A stretch of 64,000 bases of DNA from Fidelibacterota bacterium. GTDB lineage: Bacteria > Fidelibacterota > UBA8477 > JABMPR01. The stretch is taken from positions 62,001-126,000 of the forward strand of contig JAIPJF010000004.1 in assembly GCA_021734325.1 (NCBI GenBank), in the 5' to 3' direction. The notes beneath the pieces were generated by a model, which saw only the letters and a program-made list of their open reading frames with translations, searched no databases and was not told the origin of the DNA. Positions 58,994 to 64,000 of this stretch are shown one piece after another; positions within the stretch are counted from its first letter, which is position 1; each line of letters starts with the position of its first letter. A program made the position numbers and the translations under genes.

Positions 58994-59986
58994 TCAGTCA
59001 GTGACAAATATCGCATCAATCTTTTCCAGTTCATTTTCACTAAACTCAAGATTATCTAGCGCTCCAACGGCATCAATAATTTGTTCGCGCTTGGAGGCGC
59101 CGATCAGGGCGGAGGTAACAACGTTAGGTCTCAAGACCCAGGCGATGGCAAGTTGGGCCACACTTTGGCCACGGTGATCAGCTATTTGCTTTAGGGCTCT
59201 TACTTTATCCAGCATATCCGATTTGATAAATTCAGGCTTTAAATAGCGACCATCCCTCACCGCCCGGGAATCCGCTGGGAATCCTTCAAGATAGCGATCC
59301 GTCAACAACCCCTGAGCCAGTGGTGAGAAGACGATGCTGCCAAGTCCCTGTTGTTTTAATACTTTAAAGAGACCCTTCTCTGGATTGCGGTGAAATAGAT
59401 TGTATTTAGGTTGATGGATCAGGCAGGGGGTTCCAAGGTCTTTCAATATTCTGGTCGCTTGTCTGGTTTGTTCATGATTATAGGATGAAATACCCACATA
59501 GAGCGCCTTACCGCTGCGGACGATCTGATCCAGAGCACCCATGGTCTCCTCCAAAGGCGTTCCGTTGTCTGGTCTGTGATGATAAAAGATATCTACATAC
59601 TCCAGCCCCATTCTCTTCAAGCTTTGATCAATGCTGGCAATCAGATATTTCCGGCTTCCAAGATCACCATACGGACCCGGCCACATATCCCAACCAGCTT
59701 TGGTTGAGATCAGTAATTCATCTCTATGCGCAGGCAGGGTATCCTTCAGGATTTTGCCAAATGTAGTTTCAGCGCCGCCATAAGGCGGACCATAATTATT
59801 CGCCAGGTCGAAATGGGTAATGCCGAGATCAAAAGCCTGCATAATGAGTGCCTGGGCATTTTGATAATCATTGCTTTCTCCAAAATTGTGCCACAAACCA
59901 AGGGAGATCCGCGGCAGCAGAATTCCACTGGCCCCACATCGCATATAGCTCATTCTATCATAACGTTCTGGCTTAGGTCTATACAT
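58994..59986 (-). CDS. Aldo/keto reductase (YghZ-like)
   Basis: GITHFDLANNYGPPYGGAETTFGKIL; LISTKAGWDMWPGPYGDLGSRKYL. Confidence 0.93.
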   Translation of the reverse strand: MYRPKPERYDRMSYMRCGASGILLPRISLGLWHNFGESNDYQNAQALIMQAFDLGITHFDLANNYGPPYGGAETTFGKILKDTLPAHRDELLISTKAGWDMWPGPYGDLGSRKYLIASIDQSLKRMGLEYVDIFYHHRPDNGTPLEETMGALDQIVRSGKALYVGISSYNHEQTRQATRILKDLGTPCLIHQPKYNLFHRNPEKGLFKVLKQQGLGSIVFSPLAQGLLTDRYLEGFPADSRAVRDGRYLKPEFIKSDMLDKVRALKQIADHRGQSVAQLAIAWVLRPNVVTSALIGASKREQIIDAVGALDNLEFSENELEKIDAIFVTD

Positions 59987-60007
59987 TTTCTTCCTCTATT
60001 CCTGGGC

Positions 60008-60718
60008 TTATGATGCCCATAATCCACCTGTTGATTCCAACCAGTCAGCCACTCTTTCTGACTGAGCACTTAAACTTCCAGTAGATACATCTAATTCCAT
60101 AACCGGTAAAATAGATCTCTGCGCCAGTTCTTTGAAAAGGTTTTGCTCTCGTCGAAAGATATCAAGATTGTCATACTGGGAGGGGTTCCCAGAGATTTTT
60201 AGACGGGCTTCTCTGGCAAGCTCAAAGGAGTCATCCGGTCTGACGCATAATACCAGATGAAACCCCAGCGCATTCAGCCCCTCCTCAAGCCACCTGAAGT
60301 CGTAATCCCTGTTGAATGTCAGCTGTTGATAAACCTGGGTTGAAAGATGAAACCGGTCAATCATCCATGAATAATATTTTTGAAGCTGAAACATCTTGAG
60401 CCAGGTCCGGTAGGTTTCCAGCGCTTGCGCTTCCTCCTGCGCTTCAAAATTGATCATCCCCCGACCCCAGGGAAAGTTTGTGAAACTGCACCATTCCCCG
60501 GAAATGAGGGGTGAATGATAACGGTATTTTCGCGGGCCAACCAGACGGGGGTGTTCATTCAAAGTGAATGCCAGTTCCGTTTTGCTGGTCAGGCGGGTCC
60601 CTTCAAGAATGATCTTGGGACATAGTTTTGCTCCCATCAGTGATCCGTTCTGCCGTAATGGTCTGAGGCGATAAATTTTTGCACTATTACAAGATTGAAA
60701 AAGGCTTCCATAATTCAA
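60008..60718 (-). CDS. P-loop kinase-like protein with atypical Walker A
   Basis: IILEGTRLTSKTELAFTL; SWMIDRFHLSTQVYQ. Confidence 0.55.
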   Translation of the reverse strand: MNYGSLFQSCNSAKIYRLRPLRQNGSLMGAKLCPKIILEGTRLTSKTELAFTLNEHPRLVGPRKYRYHSPLISGEWCSFTNFPWGRGMINFEAQEEAQALETYRTWLKMFQLQKYYSWMIDRFHLSTQVYQQLTFNRDYDFRWLEEGLNALGFHLVLCVRPDDSFELAREARLKISGNPSQYDNLDIFRREQNLFKELAQRSILPVMELDVSTGSLSAQSERVADWLESTGGLWAS

Positions 60719-60745
60719 ATAAAAAAGTCTTTTCCATACAAATAA

Positions 60746-60772
60746 AAACCCCTCACCGTAGGCAAGGGGTTT
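60746..60772 (-). terminator. Intrinsic terminator downstream of the SDR gene
   Basis: Reverse strand AAACCCCT…AGGGGTTTTTATTTG. Confidence 0.8.
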
Positions 60773-60830
60773 CTTTATTATAAATCCTTGTGAAGGCTCA
60801 AGACCTTTTCAAGGCGGTAGACGAATAAAT

Positions 60831-61547
60831 TTACCAGTCTATGGGTTTTCCGTCCCTGAAAAAACCTCCCGTTGGACCATCTGGGGGGAGTTTGGCTGCC
60901 CACAGAATACCTTCAATACCTTCTTCGATGGAGCGCGTGGCATTTGGACCACCCATGTCAGTCTTGACCCATCCAGGACATACAGAATTAACCTTGATCC
61001 GGGTGCCTTCCAGCTCAACCGCCAAAATGCCTGTGAGGGCGTTCATGGCTGCTTTGGACATCCTGTAGGCAGGCCAACCGCCTTCCATTTTTGTCAAGGT
61101 AGCCATACCGGTGGAGACATTTACAATTCGTGGTTGTCTGGCCTTCTTCATCAAATCATAAAATGCCTGGACCATACGTAAAGCCCCAACCGCATTGATG
61201 GAGTAGGCTTCCTCAACAATCTCGGGGTTGATAGTGAAACAGGTCACCTGACTATCCAAACCGCCTGGCTCAATGATTACACCTGCATTATTTATTAAAA
61301 TATCCAGATGATCAAACTGGGATTGAACATAGGATGCAAGGGCGGTGATATGCCTGGCCTTGCTGACATCCGCTTCGAAACCCTCGACATTCAAGCCCGC
61401 TTCCTGCAATTTTGCTGAAGCGTTATCAATCTCGATTTTGTTTCGGCCAACCATGAATACCTTGTATCCATCTTCAGCCAATGCGATGGTCAGCGCATGA
61501 CCCAATCCCCTGTTTGCCCCTGTAACAACTGCTACTTTGCTATACAT
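60831..61547 (-). CDS. Short-chain dehydrogenase/reductase
   Basis: VVTGANRGLGHALT; NNAG; YRMSKAAMN. Confidence 0.93.
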   Translation of the reverse strand: MYSKVAVVTGANRGLGHALTIALAEDGYKVFMVGRNKIEIDNASAKLQEAGLNVEGFEADVSKARHITALASYVQSQFDHLDILINNAGVIIEPGGLDSQVTCFTINPEIVEEAYSINAVGALRMVQAFYDLMKKARQPRIVNVSTGMATLTKMEGGWPAYRMSKAAMNALTGILAVELEGTRIKVNSVCPGWVKTDMGGPNATRSIEEGIEGILWAAKLPPDGPTGGFFRDGKPIDW

Positions 61548-61651
61548 TGTTCGAGATTTCTCCTCGCTTATTCTTCAATGATCGGATCGAGCCGCTTGCT
61601 CGTTCCCATTTTGGCTTTCTATAACAGATAGCATGGACTTTCGCAAGTGTT

Positions 61652-62128
61652 TTACACCTGTTTTATCTCGGAAGTGAATTTTTTTAGATTTTTAAATGCT
61701 TGCTCTTGAATTTTTTTCTGAACGCCCTTTTGCCACCCCAACAGCAGACCAAGAGGTCCAAGGGCCATCCGGCTCCATTTCCAGAAACTGAACTGGTCTT
61801 CATGGCTCAAAATCTTACCCTCGGAAAACAGAAACCTGGCCTGAATGATATTGTGTACCTGCCGAGGGGGCTTGCCAAATTCATATCTGGCTTCCCATTT
61901 AGCGGTCCCCACATCCCCGTCAATCTTAATATCGTGGACATCAATTTCCAGGGTCTTGGCCTGTAGACATAACATCGTCCACATAGCTCCGATCTGCTCT
62001 CCTTTCAGTTCAGGGAAAACAGGATCAGAAAAAACCGCCTCTTTGTGATAACAGGCAGCCATTGTTTTCCCGTCTCTCCTGGAGAACGCAAGGTAGAACT
62101 CGCGGATATGATCCTCGTGTATATGCAT
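61652..62128 (-). CDS. SnoaL/NTF2-like protein
   Basis: FYLAFSRRDGKTMAACYHKEAVFSDPVFPELKG. Confidence 0.8.
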   Translation of the reverse strand: MHIHEDHIREFYLAFSRRDGKTMAACYHKEAVFSDPVFPELKGEQIGAMWTMLCLQAKTLEIDVHDIKIDGDVGTAKWEARYEFGKPPRQVHNIIQARFLFSEGKILSHEDQFSFWKWSRMALGPLGLLLGWQKGVQKKIQEQAFKNLKKFTSEIKQV

Positions 62129-62168
62129 AGCAATGATTTCTAATTAATCTTGTCTATATCATATAGAG

Positions 62169-62205
62169 ATAAGCGTCGGTCTCAGAATGAAACCGACGCT
62201 TATTT
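62169..62205. terminator. Stem-loop (ATAAGCGTCGGT…ACCGACGCTTATTTTT), possible terminator
   Basis: 12-bp perfect inverted repeat; located just downstream of the cold-shock gene but U-tract is better on + strand. Confidence 0.6.
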
Positions 62206-62222
62206 TTAATTCTTAGAAAGAA

Positions 62223-62435
62223 TTATACAGCAGTAACGTTCTCGGCCTGAGGGCCCTTTTCGCCTTGTGTGACGTTGAAAGTAACGTTTTGCCCTTCTGT
62301 CAGAGTGCGACGTCCCTCACCGTTGATCGCGCGAAAATGAACAAAAACGTCTGGTCCATCTTCCTGTTGAATAAATCCGTAGCCCTTTGAATCATTGAAC
62401 CACTTGACCACGCCTTTGACTAGTTGATCAGCCAT
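62223..62435 (-). CDS. Cold-shock domain protein
   Basis: [67 protein letters not shown]. Confidence 0.95.
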   Translation of the reverse strand: MADQLVKGVVKWFNDSKGYGFIQQEDGPDVFVHFRAINGEGRRTLTEGQNVTFNVTQGEKGPQAENVTAV

Positions 62436-62696
62436 TTGTACCTCATTCTTAAACAATACCGCCTAAGGCGGCTTTCTACTTATCAGGATCATTCAGCAAA
62501 CTCTGCTGAATATATTTTACGTCAAATGTAGACTTTCCTGACTATAGCATTGAATATTATGCTCCAAAACTTAAAAGCAAACAATCATTTATCATCAAAG
62601 AAGCTTTCCTTTTCCCGTGATTCAAATCTCAGAAAGACCTTGTGGTGCCTATTTAGATGTATTGTGGGGTTACATTTTCACTTAGCTTAAAAGCTG

Positions 62697-63878
62697 ATGA
62701 AAAAAACATTTTCCATATGGATTTTAGCCCTTGCACTTCCCTGGGCTGTGTTATGTCAGACAGAAGACCTGGATCGTCAGATCGATGCTCAATCAAAAAA
62801 GTTGAAGGAGATTCGCAAAGAGATCGATGTGCTTAACTCAAAGATCAGCAAATCTCAAAAGGATGAAAGAGTAACCCGGAAACAGATAGAACAACTGGAC
62901 AAGCAAATCGCAATGATCACCGATCTCAAACGCGGTCTCCAAAAAGAACGCGAATTGAAGGAACGGGAAATCGATCTGTTAAAGGAGACCATTCAGGTAA
63001 CTGACCAAAAGATATCAGTCATGAAAGAGCGGGCCGCCAGGCGGGCTGTCCAGGCCTATAAGCTGGGTCAAAACCGGGATATTGATCTGCTGCTTACATC
63101 TGGCGATATCAATCAGGCCCTTCGGCGCACCATGTACCTTTCTGCCGTTAATAAAGCTGAACGACAGACACTGGAAGAATTACAATCGCTCATTCTCAAC
63201 AACCGCAGCAGCCAAAACAATCTGGCTCGCAGATTAGGCGAGGTAAAGCGCAACATTGCAGAAGAAGATCGCGCGGCCAGAGATAAGGCTATCAGGAAAA
63301 AGCAAAAAGAATCCCTGGCCAGAGACATAAAGCAGGATCGCAGCAGCATGGAACAGGAGAAGAGAACCAAGCTTGCCGCGGCAAAAGAAATGCAGGGCAA
63401 GATCGAAGATCTTGAAAAAGAGGTGGAAGCCCGTAAAGAATGGGCTCGCTCGCAGGGACTTGTTGGATATGGAGAGTTCTCAAAATACAAGGGCAAGTTA
63501 AACTGGCCCGTTCAGGGAACGCTGGTGAATCTATTTGGACCGCACAAACATGAAAAACTGGGAACCGTAACCAACAACCCCGGAATTGATATAGCAGCTC
63601 CAGAAGGCCGCAATGTAAAGGCTGTCATGAATGGTATTGTCGTGGCCATAACCTGGATACCAGGGTATGGAAACACCATTATCGTGGATCACGGTGAAAG
63701 TTATTATACCGTCTATGCGCATGTGGATAATATCCAGGTGAATATAGACAAGTCGGTCCTAGGGGGTGATGTCGTAGCCCAGGTGAGTGATACGGGTAGC
63801 CTGGATGGTCCCCGGCTTCATTTTGAAGTCTGGCAAGGAAAAGACAAAGTGGATCCATTGACATGGCTGAAGCGTTAA
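62697..63878 (+). CDS. EnvC-like murein hydrolase activator (coiled coil plus M23/LytM domain)
   Basis: Signal peptide, long coiled coil, PVQGTLVNLFGPHKHEKLGTVTNNPGIDIAAPEG…YYTVYAHVD…GPRLHFEVWQGKDKVDPLTWL. Confidence 0.92.
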   Translation: MKKTFSIWILALALPWAVLCQTEDLDRQIDAQSKKLKEIRKEIDVLNSKISKSQKDERVTRKQIEQLDKQIAMITDLKRGLQKERELKEREIDLLKETIQVTDQKISVMKERAARRAVQAYKLGQNRDIDLLLTSGDINQALRRTMYLSAVNKAERQTLEELQSLILNNRSSQNNLARRLGEVKRNIAEEDRAARDKAIRKKQKESLARDIKQDRSSMEQEKRTKLAAAKEMQGKIEDLEKEVEARKEWARSQGLVGYGEFSKYKGKLNWPVQGTLVNLFGPHKHEKLGTVTNNPGIDIAAPEGRNVKAVMNGIVVAITWIPGYGNTIIVDHGESYYTVYAHVDNIQVNIDKSVLGGDVVAQVSDTGSLDGPRLHFEVWQGKDKVDPLTWLKR

Positions 63879-64000
63879 GATCTTTTCAGATTATTGGCCA
63901 GGAGGCGACTCTGGACGGCTGGAAGACCCTGCTGAAATCAGGTCGTTTTGGTCATGCTCATATCCTCAGCGGCCATGCAGGTGTTGGTAAAGACGCCCTT
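63863..64000 (+). CDS. DNA polymerase III delta'-like AAA+ protein, 5' partial gene running off the window
   Basis: MAEALRSFQIIGQEATLDGWKTLLKSGRFGHAHILSGHAGVGKDAL (Walker A); overlaps EnvC-like CDS by 16 nt. Confidence 0.75.
   Translation, partial: MAEALRSFQIIGQEATLDGWKTLLKSGRFGHAHILSGHAGVGKDAL

Overview
The window has three parts. (1) A chromosomal left flank (1-4.7 kb) carries amidohydrolases. (2) An accessory/defence island (~5.0-32.6 kb) is almost entirely on the minus strand. Read in its transcription direction it contains: small protein, excisionase-type HTH, membrane-anchored protein, HsdM, AlbA_2 regulator, a second copy of the small protein and HTH, SNF2 helicase with DUF3883, sacsin-like GHKL ATPase, DUF1156 DNA methyltransferase, Swt1/HEPN-DUF499 AAA+ ATPase, NPPY adenine methyltransferase, double-GHKL histidine kinase, receiver-like protein, and an orphan 226-aa protein. 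The left edge is a MazG ORF with an integrase-like N-terminal remnant. The right edge carries a plus-strand Fic gene, a decayed transposase and a tRNA-Lys(CTT). (3) A metabolic right flank (33-64 kb) includes MmgE/PrpD, an isocitrate-dehydrogenase-like protein, aconitase, citrate lyase (with a CitD-CitE fusion), MutY, penicillin acylase, methylmalonyl/propionyl-CoA genes, a cold-shock protein and EnvC. Best candidates for something undescribed: the methyltransferase, double-GHKL kinase, REC-like, ORF226 module attached to the DUF499/DUF1156/sacsin/SNF2-DUF3883 core, with no PglZ or DrmA/DrmB visible; the duplicated HTH plus small-protein adaptor pair flanking the HsdM/AlbA_2 cassette; and paired passenger genes (GxxExxY and S23 four-helix bundle) associated with degenerate short repeats. 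Family assignments come from reading motifs by eye; no database search was run.
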